The notes under the pieces: model-generated
The model's input: the letters and a program-made list of their open reading frames with translations, nothing else
Told to the model about the DNA's origin: nothing
The model's database searches: none
From: DASYXT01 sp035934555
GTDB taxonomy: Bacteria > Verrucomicrobiota > Verrucomicrobiia > Limisphaerales > UBA8199
Assembly (NCBI GenBank): GCA_035934555.1
Contig: DASYXT010000049.1
Span: 13,751 to 77,750 of the forward strand
Length of the DNA: 64,000 nucleotides
Reading direction: 5' to 3'
Program-made: the position numbers and the translations under genes
Shown: piece after piece, positions 25,431 through 33,062 of the stretch
How the letters are laid out: each line of letters begins with the position of its first letter
Numbering within the stretch: position 1 is the stretch's first letter

Positions 25431-26710
25431 CTATTTCCGCTCCGTAAGCTTGGCTATCTGGGCCTGCTCGTGCTCCTTCGATACGTATGCACCGTACGTG
25501 TCGAGGATCAGCTTGGCGTCACGATGTCCCTGCCATTTGGCAACGACTCTGGGATCAGCACCTTGCTCCAGGGCACGGATGATAAACGTGCGCCGGAGCG
25601 CCCTCGGTGTGTACACCGGCATCTGGAGGCGCTCACAAGCTCCGTGGAGCGCCCGTTCGGGATCGCGCCAAACAAACACCGGCTTGCCGGTCTGGATACG
25701 TCCGGAAGCCCTCAGAGCTTGCAAGATGACCTTTCCGTGGTCGAAGATGGGCACTTGGAAGGCTTTGCCCGTCTTCTGCCGAACGAAGCTTACGACGCCG
25801 CGCTCAAAGTCGATATGCTCTCCCCGCAGATTTTTGACTTCCTTCTGGCCGATGCCGAAAGCGAGCATAAAGTTGAGGATTTCGCCGGACTCTGGAGAGA
25901 CCCGGCAGACTTCCTCGATCAGCTTCCAAGCTTCCTCCCAAGAAGGCTGTTGCCGGATGGTCTGGGTGCGCTTCAACGGCTTGAGCTTGGCCGCAGGATT
26001 TCCAGGAAGCCAGCCGGTCTCTACGGCGTGCTCAAGGCAGCGGCGCAGGGTCTTGAACATCACATCGTTGACACTGGTCGGGTTTAACCCGTCTGCTTTG
26101 AGCGCCGCCTGGATTTCCCTCAGCCGCGTGATGGTGAGGCTTGCCAGGGCCGTACTGGGAGCCAATACCCGTCCCAACATACGCCAATGTGCCTCGCGAG
26201 TATCGCGGGTGCCTTGAGCGACCGACCAAGTTCGCTTCCAAGACTTGAAGCATTCAGCCAGGGTATGCGCCTCCGTAGTGGACGCGGGAGGCGTGGCGGG
26301 CGCTGGTATCGCCGGAAGCTCCGGCACGTCGAGTTGGTACTCCTTGATGTACGCTCCAATGACCTTCTTCGTCTGCTGTGACCAGTAGTTTGCTGGCTTT
26401 GGCGTGCTGATGCGGTTGGCCTTTATTCTTCCCACTTCGATGTCCTTCGTTCTCAGATTCCGCCAGCGGACGCGCTTGCCGTCGCGCCTGACTGACCACA
26501 ATTGGCCGGTCTTCCGGTACCGGTACAGGCCCTTCTCGACACGCTCGTATCGAGATGTGTTAGGACAACTGTTAGGACCGGAGTCAAAAAGCCCATCAAT
26601 TACCGAAGAGTGGAATAGTTGTAAATGGCTGATTTCACAAGGGTTTTGTGAGGTTTGCAGGATGGTGCGCGATAGAGGATTTGAACCTCTGACCCCTTCC
26701 GTGTCAAGGA
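25431..26710 (-). CDS. int: Tyrosine integrase of the element, 5' end supplied by attP
   Basis: Integrates and excises the element at tRNA-Val. The C-terminal catalytic domain shows LNFMLAFGIGQKEVKNL, TPRALRRTFIIRALEQGADP, KWQGHRDAKLILDTYGAYV (nucleophile Tyr in DTYGAYV). The usual Arg-I position is Gln (GIGQKE) and the His of HxxR is Arg (RALR). The core-binding domain spans EAHTLAECFKSWKRTW onward. Between the att core and HWRMLGRV there is no ATG, and none of the few alternative starts is well placed. The open frame simply runs back through the tRNA. In the excised circle it joins in frame to the ATG at 6012. I list the element part only. Confidence 0.85.
26558..26579 (-). repeat. Right arm-type integrase sites (two boxes)
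   Basis: On the minus strand TTGTCCTAACA (26558-26568) and GGTCCTAACA (26570-26579), matching the left-arm boxes at 6049-6080. They sit 112 bp from the core and inside the 5' coding part of the integrase frame. Confidence 0.6.
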
Positions 26711-26737
26711 AGTGCTCTACCCCTGAGCTAACCGCGC
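26663..26737 (-). tRNA. tRNA-Val(GAC), regenerated at attR
   Basis: A full 75-nt cloverleaf with encoded CCA: acceptor GCGCGGT/ATCGCGC (one G-U), D-arm GCTC-AGGGGTA-GAGC, anticodon stem CTTCC/GGAAG with loop TTGACAC (anticodon GAC), T-arm AGAGG-TTCAAAT-CCTCT, discriminator A. Bases 26691-26710 are the identical core shared with attL. The 5' half is host DNA and the 3' half comes from the element. Relative to attL the T-stem carries compensatory AG/CT-for-GC/GC changes, so pairing is preserved. Confidence 0.95.
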
Positions 26738-26783
26738 AAGTTATTGCTGTCCCAACGAGTTGCGAAAAAAACTTGCCAAACAC

Positions 26784-26850
26784 TGTGCTAACCGCTAAAA
26801 GCTCGTAAAGTCCTGTATAAACGGGCGGATTAGCACAATTATTTAGCACA
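26784..26850. repeat. TTAGCACA boxes upstream of the second integrase
   Basis: TTAGCACA occurs at 26830-26837 and 26843-26850, and inverted (TGTGCTAA) at 26784-26791, all within 100 bp before the ATG at 26876. Likely operator or arm-type sites for that recombinase. Confidence 0.45.
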
Positions 26851-26875
26851 AAGTGCAGGTCTCGTTTGCAACTGT

Positions 26876-27949
26876 ATGAGCAGTAACTCATCAACGAACG
26901 GTAGGTTAAAAGGGGTTTACCTGCGGGGCAAGGTTTTTTGGTACCGCTATAGCTACGAAGGTCACCAATACCGCGTCTCGCTCGAAACGGACGACGAGGC
27001 ACAGGCGATCACAAAGGCCCTACGGGTCCAAGCCAATCCTGTTCTTGCCGGGGCGGATCCGTTAAGCGAGGAAATCACCAAATACGTCGCAGTCAAACAA
27101 GAGGAGGGAACGTACACACGCAATTCCGCCGATTCTCGGGAAGCTGTCCTCCGGGCCTGGACAGCTGACCGAGCCTTGAAAGAGGTGAGGCAGATTGACT
27201 CCGATGAGATCAAAACCTGGTTATCCTCGCTGCGGCGCGGAAAAGACCGTCTCCAACAATCGAGCATTGAAAGTTACGGTATGATCATTCGGGGTTTTTG
27301 TGGGTGGTTGGTCACTGGACACAAGCTTCGCGAGAATCCGGCCGCTTTCATCAAGAGCAAGAGCTTGCCCTCGGCCAAGCGCCGGCGCTTTTGCCAGCGA
27401 GATCAGGTTGATGACCTCATCAACGGCTGCACGGACATCGAGTTGAAATTCATCCAGTATGCGGGATTTCATGCCGGAATGCGTAAGGACGAAATCATTC
27501 AGGCCAGGCCAGAATGGTTCGACCTGAAACTCAATATCATTCACATAACGGAGACAGAAACATTCAAGCCCAAGGACAAGGACAAACGGACAATTCCGCT
27601 GACGAAGGCATTCCGGGACTTCCTGGTGAACGAGATGATGGTTGAGGGTGAGTTGCCCGGCCCTTTCTTAATTCAGCCGAACAAGCAGCAAAGGAAATCC
27701 CGCTACCGTTATGATTTCCGCAAGCCGTTTGCAGAATACATGAAGGAGAAGGGGTTTGCGTGGGTGACGCCGCACATCATGCGCCACACCTTCGCGAGCC
27801 TTTTGGCGATCAAGGGCGTTTCGATCTTTAAAATTGCGAAGTGGCTGGGGGACGACGTGAAAGTTGTTGAGCGGCATTATGCTCATCTGATGCCGCAAGA
27901 CGCGGACATCGAGCGCGCCTTCGGTGATGAGGAATTGGAGAAAAACTAA
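26876..27949 (+). CDS. Tyrosine recombinase (second, outside the element)
   Basis: 357 residues. N-terminal DNA-binding segment (GVYLRGKVFWYRYSYEGHQY), SAM-like core-binding domain (LSEEITKYVAVKQEEG to ENPAAF), and a catalytic domain with all residues: Arg in FHAGMRKDEI, Lys in the beta-hairpin (TETFKPKDKDKR), HIMRHTFAS (HxxR), and Tyr in VKVVERHYAHL. It starts 138 bp from the tRNA 5' end on the opposite strand, outside attR, so it belongs to another, probably older, element. A remnant boundary may lie near 28234-28256. Confidence 0.9.
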   Translation: MSSNSSTNGRLKGVYLRGKVFWYRYSYEGHQYRVSLETDDEAQAITKALRVQANPVLAGADPLSEEITKYVAVKQEEGTYTRNSADSREAVLRAWTADRALKEVRQIDSDEIKTWLSSLRRGKDRLQQSSIESYGMIIRGFCGWLVTGHKLRENPAAFIKSKSLPSAKRRRFCQRDQVDDLINGCTDIELKFIQYAGFHAGMRKDEIIQARPEWFDLKLNIIHITETETFKPKDKDKRTIPLTKAFRDFLVNEMMVEGELPGPFLIQPNKQQRKSRYRYDFRKPFAEYMKEKGFAWVTPHIMRHTFASLLAIKGVSIFKIAKWLGDDVKVVERHYAHLMPQDADIERAFGDEELEKN

Positions 27950-28436
27950 CCCACCAGATTCGGGCCGATCCAGCCCGCAAAGAGGGGAACTCTGCTTCCG
28001 GCGGCTGAACTGCATGCGATGTAATGGACTAGCCTTGTTTTGGGAGTATTGACGAGTGCGCTCTTCTGCTGACAGTCACCCTTCAAATCCTCCTAATCTC
28101 AGGCGCAAGCGCCTAAACTGGAGGCGAGGGGTCGGAATTGGCCGGTTTTGTGGGCTTTTTCAGCCAGATTCTCTCAGGTCTTCTGAGGAATTCTGCTTAA
28201 CCCGGGATTACCCGGCGTAACCGGTCTTAACCATTTTGGTGCACGTTTTGGTGCACACTGAAGATGCACGGTCCGTTTCGGCTATGCCACGCAACCCTTG
28301 CCGGGTTTTGGTGTATAACAGCACAGGATGATCTTTTGCCAAGAACACTCCAACTGGGTAACCAAACAAGCACATTCACGCTGGGTGAGTTTACTGGCAC
28401 TTGTTTTGCTTGCTTTGCTAGCAAATCGGACCTCTT
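27950..28436. other. Intergenic region with tandem TTTTGGTGCAC
   Basis: No gene seen. TTTTGGTGCAC is repeated in tandem at 28234-28244 and 28246-28256, just after a run of CCCGG/GTAACC motifs (28200-28230). Could be arm sites or the remnant end of the second integrase's element. Confidence 0.35.
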
Positions 28437-29141
28437 ATGCCGAGAGCGAATAGAATCGGGGTAACGCTGATTGAGTTGCTCGTCGTGATCGGAGTCATTA
28501 GCGTGCTTGCCGCACTCCTTTTCCCAGCGCTGAACACGGCTAAATCGCGGGCGCGACGGATTCAGTGCGTCAGCAACCAGCACCAACTCGGTATTGCGCT
28601 CAACACTTTTCTCACGGACAACCATACCTACCCTCTTTGGGCTGCGCCTACCAACAACGATCCACCTGGTCACTGGTGGGCGGAGCAGTTGCAGCGAGCC
28701 GCCTTAGGCGGTATTCGACCGGGTCCCAATTTCATACAGCAGGGGGTTTGGCGTTGTCCGTCATCAGCGCGGCCGCGGCCTGATAGTGTCTCCTATGGTT
28801 ACAACGCCTTCGGGAGCTTGAGCGTCGGTAACGTAACGAATAACCTTGGCCTGCTTGGTCACTACAGCGAAAGCTCGGAGAGCTTAACTCCAATTCGCGA
28901 AGCAGAGGTGGTCAATTCCGCCGGGATGATCGCTGTTGGCGAAAGTGATGACGTGACGTTCATGCGTGCGCCTGACTATGACCTGGTTGGTGGTCGTCCG
29001 CGGCACCAAGGAAGGATCAATCTGCTGTTTTGCGATGGCCATGTGGAAGGGTTTAAGCCGACAACCCTCTTTAGGGAAACAAGCGATTATGCCCTGGCGC
29101 TTTGGAACCGCGATCACATGGCCCATCGCGATAGGCCATGA
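28437..29141 (+). CDS. Prepilin-like protein with N-methylation motif and DGH C-terminus
   Basis: 234 residues. Prepilin peptidase site and hydrophobic helix GVTLIELLVVIGVISVLAALLFPAL at the N-terminus, then KSRARRIQCVSNQHQLGIAL, a globular domain, and the C-terminal RINLLFCDGHVEGFKP (the H-x9-DG-type motif). This family is massively expanded in Verrucomicrobiota, Lentisphaerae and Planctomycetes; most members are orphan pseudopilins of unknown role. No secretion gene is nearby. Confidence 0.88.
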   Translation: MPRANRIGVTLIELLVVIGVISVLAALLFPALNTAKSRARRIQCVSNQHQLGIALNTFLTDNHTYPLWAAPTNNDPPGHWWAEQLQRAALGGIRPGPNFIQQGVWRCPSSARPRPDSVSYGYNAFGSLSVGNVTNNLGLLGHYSESSESLTPIREAEVVNSAGMIAVGESDDVTFMRAPDYDLVGGRPRHQGRINLLFCDGHVEGFKPTTLFRETSDYALALWNRDHMAHRDRP

Positions 29142-29678
29142 GAACACGGATCGGAAAAGTTCTCTCTGTTCAGCACGTAGCGAATCGGTTTCCAGCGTAA
29201 CTCTCCCAACCACACCCCTTGGCCCCTAGTTCGTTCGGGAAACCTGAACTGGCTTCATGCGCCAAGCGGCGTTTCGCTCGACCACCGTCGCGGTAGGATG
29301 CAACTCGGGATCAACAGCCACGTCTTGCGGGGATCGCCACCCCAAGTTCCGACTCCTAGGTTTCCGTCAACAAGACCCGTTTCGTGATAGCTGCCCACGT
29401 TCAACTGGCAAGCTCTGCTTTTGGCCCGAACCGGTCACGAAGCGGCTGCGCTGGACGTGGTCCCTCCTGTAAATAGCCCCAAAAGCACCAAAGGCGGGCG
29501 GGCTGGGGTCGGACCGATTTGGTATTAACCTGCTATGGCCAAAAAGCGCGATGAGCCTGGAAGGCAGGCGAGGTTGATGGATGTCTGATATTCCCGGTGC
29601 TGCTGCTGGGTATTTGAGCTCACGGGCGCCGGGCTGGGAGCGAGTGGAGAAGCGGCTTGCGTTGCTTGGTGCTCGCAG
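29142..29678. other. 537-bp stretch without a convincing gene
   Basis: Short frames overlap on both strands with no family-like sequence, ribosome binding site or conserved motif. No strong hairpin seen. Confidence 0.3.
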
Positions 29679-29900
29679 TTGGAAGCTGCGCCTGAAATGC
29701 CATTACTTTTTATCGGAGCCGCTCTGTGCATGTTCGGCTTCATGGGTGCGGTCGCACGATATACGGCAGCGGAGCAAGTGCCTGTCGCGACGGACGCCAT
29801 CACTGACTTGGCTGAAGGGACGCAGGGTGCAGTCAAGACCGTGGCCCGTGCGGCTGCAGAAGGAATTCAAGAAGCGCAGCGCGACAAGCCGTCCGCTTAA
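29679..29900 (+). CDS. Small single-TM hypothetical protein
   Basis: 73 residues from TTG 29679, or 67 from ATG 29697 (MPLLFIGAALCMFGFMGAVA). One membrane helix, then an amphipathic helical tail (TDAITDLAEGTQGAVKTVAR, AAAEGIQEAQRDKP). No family recognised. An overlapping frame from 29581 is longer but compositionally poor. Confidence 0.4.
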   Translation: MEAAPEMPLLFIGAALCMFGFMGAVARYTAAEQVPVATDAITDLAEGTQGAVKTVARAAAEGIQEAQRDKPSA

Positions 29901-30084
29901 TACGGTGGTCGGGGGACTTCCGTGCTGACTTCCCCCGGTGCTGGGCAGCTTTCGCTGGCCGCCTCGCCTTCCCCGTGCTGTCCCCGGTGCAACCCCTCCC
30001 GCACAAACTCGCGAGCAAATCCCTTGACAGCGTTTTGAACCACTTCATCCTGCCACCGTCGCGCCGGATGTATGGGGAGTAGCA

Positions 30085-30711
30085 ATGAAACAACCGTCGA
30101 AGAAAAAGGCCCGTAAAATAACGAAGGATTTGGACAGCCCTGCGCCCGTCAAACGCACTGTGGACGAGTTCGACACCGCCTATTTCATCGCTGAGGCCAC
30201 CCTCAACGAGCAGCGGGAGCCAACCAGTAGGGCACCTGCCGAGGAACTGCCTGCCTCGCCAACGGTGCCGCCACTAGCGCCAATGGCCGCGTTGTGGCCA
30301 ACTCCTGCAGCCTCACAGGAAGCATCGAAGTCAAGCCAAGCCCCCGCTCAGGCGGCGCAGTCACCGAAGTCTCCAGCCTGTTCGGAGCCGATGAAATCGC
30401 CGGGAAAAGCGGCGTTGGTAGCTGAGGCCCCTAAGCCACTAGCGGCCCCGAAAGTCACAGTCACTTTTGTTTTGCCGATATGCGACGCCAAGCAGGTGTC
30501 GGTCTGCGGTGATTTTAATGACTGGTCGCCGGACGCGACACCCATGACGCGGCATGACGATGGGCACTGGGAGGCGACCGTCGATTTAGCGCCTGGACGC
30601 TATCAATACAAGTTCGTCCGTGATGGGGAGTGGATACCTGATTTGCTGGCCCCGGAGAATGTCTGGAACCAGCACGGCACACTCAATTCGGTAGTGGAAG
30701 TCCGGGCCTGA
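30085..30711 (+). CDS. Glycogen-binding (CBM48/AMPK-type) domain protein
   Basis: 208 residues with a GGGGAG ribosome binding site. Basic N-terminus (MKQPSKKKARKITKDL), a 70-residue Ala/Pro/Ser-rich linker, and a C-terminal CBM48 domain: VTFVLPICDAKQVSVCGDFN, DWSPDATPMTRHDDGHWEAT, PGRYQYKFVRDGEWIPD. The conserved GDFNDW and YKF aromatic residues that contact alpha-glucan are present. No enzyme domain and no signal peptide, so a cytosolic glycogen-associated adaptor or regulator is likely. Confidence 0.85.
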   Translation: MKQPSKKKARKITKDLDSPAPVKRTVDEFDTAYFIAEATLNEQREPTSRAPAEELPASPTVPPLAPMAALWPTPAASQEASKSSQAPAQAAQSPKSPACSEPMKSPGKAALVAEAPKPLAAPKVTVTFVLPICDAKQVSVCGDFNDWSPDATPMTRHDDGHWEATVDLAPGRYQYKFVRDGEWIPDLLAPENVWNQHGTLNSVVEVRA

Positions 30712-30783
30712 TTATCGACTTTGGTTCCGCAGCGCCGGTGGCCGGGCCAGCGTCGCAAGCGGACTTTTGGGTAAAACAACCGT

Positions 30784-31404
30784 ATGAAGGCCCTAAGGAA
30801 CCTGGCTCTCTTCGTCAGTTCGATCGCCGCCGCCGCTCAGGCTGCGACCATCAACTTTGACGATGCCAGGCCCGGCAAACCGGCTCCGGGCTGGACAACG
30901 ACGAAGACTGGGAAAGGCACGCCTCACTGGACGGTGGAGAAGGACGAAACCGCGCCCAGCAAACCCAACGTTCTTAAGCAGTCCGGCGAAGCGACTTACC
31001 CGGTCTGCATCAAGGACGGGACCAGCATCAAAGACGGCTTCGTCGAAGTGGAGTTTAAGCCGGTGTCGGGCAAACAGGACCAAGCAGGCGGCCTCATCTG
31101 GCGCTGCAAGGACGCGGACAACTATTACGTCGCCCGCGCCAACGCGCTGGAAGACAACGTGACAATTTACCACACCATTAAAAGCAAGCGGGTCTCGTTC
31201 AAAAACGTGAATGAGAAAGTCGCCTCCGGTGTGTGGCACACGTTGCGCGTGGACTTTGCGGGCGATAAGGTCAGCGTCACCTTTGATGGGAAGAAGGTCC
31301 TTGAAGCCACCGACGGCAGCTTTACCGAGCCGGGCAAGGTCGGCCTCTGGACGAAGGCCGACAGCGTGACCCTGTTCGATAACTTCAACTATGGGGGCAG
31401 GTAA
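30784..31404 (+). CDS. Exported concanavalin-like (DUF1080-type) protein
   Basis: 206 residues with signal peptide (NLALFVSSIAAAAQA, cleavage before ATINFDD). The remainder is a single beta-sandwich: FVEVEFKPVSGKQDQAGGLI, DNYYVARANALEDNVTIYH, WHTLRVDFAGDKVSVTFDGK and PGKVGLWTKADSVTLFDNF. This is the LamG/DUF1080 arrangement, usually carbohydrate-related. A periplasmic or surface ligand-binding role is inferred. Confidence 0.75.
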   Translation: MKALRNLALFVSSIAAAAQAATINFDDARPGKPAPGWTTTKTGKGTPHWTVEKDETAPSKPNVLKQSGEATYPVCIKDGTSIKDGFVEVEFKPVSGKQDQAGGLIWRCKDADNYYVARANALEDNVTIYHTIKSKRVSFKNVNEKVASGVWHTLRVDFAGDKVSVTFDGKKVLEATDGSFTEPGKVGLWTKADSVTLFDNFNYGGR

Positions 31405-31471
31405 ACAGCAGCCAAGGGCGCATTTCGTGCGGAATGTTCCGGGGTCGGGTTAACGCTCTTTGTTGGTGACC

Positions 31472-32092
31472 TTAGAGTTTTACTCCGGGACTCTTTTCGT
31501 AGGCCGACCCCATGCGGCAAAGTTCGTCCAAGGTTTCGGAAAACAGGTTGTATAGCAATTTCAGCCGGTCCACATCCTTGATCACGCCCACGACCTGAAA
31601 ATACAATTCATCCACGTCGGGTGGAAAATTTCGACCGCCCCAGAATCTTTCCTCGTCGCCGCGGACGGAAAAATGGATGTCGGGTTGGGCAGCGACCAGT
31701 TCCCTGATTTTATCGCTGGCGAAGAGACGGCGCAGCTTAGTCTCGTCATTGCCTTTGATGATGAAATCCTCATCGAACTGCGGATACCCCACCGTCACGT
31801 CCTGCATGCCGAGCCATTTCCCGAGGTTGCTGAAAACGCCCTGCCGGTAAATGTTGAACTGAAAACCGTCTGGATTGACATAGGGCGCGCGCATCCGGGT
31901 GTAGGTAATGGAGGATTTGCCGGTGGACACGGTAAAAGTGTCCAACACGACCGTCCACTGGCCGTGCCCGGCTTCCACCTTCGCGCCATTCCAAAAACCA
32001 CCGCCGGTGAAATTACCGCCGATGGCGTTGGCAAATTGCTGCCAGATTTCGTCCCGGCTGGGACCGAACAGGGATCTGAGAAAGCTGCTCAT
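31472..32092 (-). CDS. Hypothetical protein, end of the MoxR gene train
   Basis: 206 residues, soluble. MSSFLRSLFGPSRDEIWQQF, then mixed alpha/beta with WTVVLDTFTVSTGKSSITYTR, DEDFIIKGNDETKLRRLFAS, and DIHFSVRGDEERFWGGRNFP. The arrangement (a protein compared in place with thresholded temporary values) is known from unnamed verrucomicrobial and bacteroidetal families; I cannot name it. It follows the DUF4159 gene after 95 bp. Confidence 0.65.
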   Translation of the reverse strand: MSSFLRSLFGPSRDEIWQQFANAIGGNFTGGGFWNGAKVEAGHGQWTVVLDTFTVSTGKSSITYTRMRAPYVNPDGFQFNIYRQGVFSNLGKWLGMQDVTVGYPQFDEDFIIKGNDETKLRRLFASDKIRELVAAQPDIHFSVRGDEERFWGGRNFPPDVDELYFQVVGVIKDVDRLKLLYNLFSETLDELCRMGSAYEKSPGVKL

Positions 32093-32187
32093 AGGGTCGC
32101 TCAGGCGACCTTAGCGCATTGCCGAGTAGCGTCGATTATAAAAAGGTTCGCAGATTACCTGGTCTATGTTTGCTCCTGTTCCATCTT

Positions 32188-33051
32188 CTAGTGGGTCATC
32201 GTATAAACCAGGATGTTGATCAACATTGGGTAGCCCATTGGCTCGGAGAATTTGTCGAAATAGGATTCATCATCGCCTTCGTGTTCCCACCCATCGCCGT
32301 AATGATTGTTGTGACAGAGCAGAGCGATCATGTGCTGCTTGTCATCGTACAGGGCGTAATAGTGCGGGTCATGGTTCTTTTCCTCGAACGGCCAGCCCGG
32401 ATCATAGGATTGGCCGGTGTGCAGGTACGTACCGACACTGGGAATCTGTGGTTCTTGCTTGAAATCAAAAACGGTGTGGAAAATGCGATTGGTTAACCCG
32501 ATCTCCACCGGCTCCCGCCCAGGGAAGATCCGCTGGAGTTGCTCATGGAAGTGGTCCCATTGGTCGTCGCCCCAGAAATCGTCGGCCATAAGAAAACCGC
32601 CGTTCAGCAGGTACTGGCGCAACGCCGTGACCTCTTCCTCGGTCAAAACCACCCGGCCAGCCGAAGCCAAATACACGAAGGGATATTTGATAAGCTCCTT
32701 AGTGCTGATATCGATGAAATTCAGTCCTGGCCTGACCTTGAGGCTGGTAACTTCGTGAAGGCGGAAGATGAGATTGAGGTCCGCTTCGGGCGCATCGTCG
32801 TCCCATAACCGCCCGCCGCCGTAGCGCCAGTCGCGGTCCGCGTCGAATTTTAGGCGCGCGAAGGTAAAGACGTCTTCGCGCAACTCCGGGTTGAGCGTTT
32901 TTTCCATTTCGTCCTGTTCTCTTTGGAGTTCCGGGTCGCGGATTTCATAACTCCGGCGCCAGCGCCAGCCGTTGCGAGGCTGGGCGTGCACCGAAAACCA
33001 GACCAACGCCCCCAGGACCACAAACAGAATTGCCGCGTATTTGGATTTCAT
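32188..33051 (-). CDS. DUF4159 domain protein, exported
   Basis: 287 residues with signal sequence (YAAILFVVLGALVWFSVHAQ). The DUF4159 core is clear: FTFARLKFDADRDWRYGGGR, WDDDAPEADLNLIFRLHEVT, FVYLASAGRVVLTEEEV and YLLNGGFLMADDFWGDDQW. It has a GATase1-like flavodoxin fold. Family function is unknown; it regularly accompanies MoxR/DUF58/VWA genes. Starts 12 bp after the caspase-like gene. Confidence 0.88.
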   Translation of the reverse strand: MKSKYAAILFVVLGALVWFSVHAQPRNGWRWRRSYEIRDPELQREQDEMEKTLNPELREDVFTFARLKFDADRDWRYGGGRLWDDDAPEADLNLIFRLHEVTSLKVRPGLNFIDISTKELIKYPFVYLASAGRVVLTEEEVTALRQYLLNGGFLMADDFWGDDQWDHFHEQLQRIFPGREPVEIGLTNRIFHTVFDFKQEPQIPSVGTYLHTGQSYDPGWPFEEKNHDPHYYALYDDKQHMIALLCHNNHYGDGWEHEGDDESYFDKFSEPMGYPMLINILVYTMTH

Positions 33052-33062
33052 GATCCGCTCAC

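Larger units (their letters stand above)
5895..26710. mobile_element. Integrative element inserted in tRNA-Val(GAC), about 20.8 kb
   Basis: The 3' half of a tRNA-Val(GAC) gene (5895-5942) recurs as part of the intact tRNA at 26663-26737, in the same orientation. These 48-bp direct repeats are the expected outcome of tyrosine-recombinase integration. Between them lie a tyrosine integrase, serine recombinase, HUH Rep-like protein, SF3 helicase, RHH and XRE regulators, and cargo. I see no capsid, terminase, relaxase or type IV secretion gene. It is therefore best described as an integrated plasmid-like or satellite element that would need a helper to move between cells. Boundaries are certain to within the 20-bp identical block. 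Confidence 0.87.

Noticed and set aside
25431..27002. A 523-residue open frame spanning the tRNA, read as a single integrase gene from 27002
   Set aside because: The stretch SSGVEHFLDTEGVRGSNPLSRT is simply the translated tRNA gene, and everything upstream of it is host DNA without integrase-like sequence; the native start is inferred at 6012 in the circular form.
29525..29836. 103-residue minus-strand open frame opposite the small TM gene
   Set aside because: Low-complexity Ala/Pro/Ser content is typical of a frame shadow; the plus-strand TM protein is better supported.
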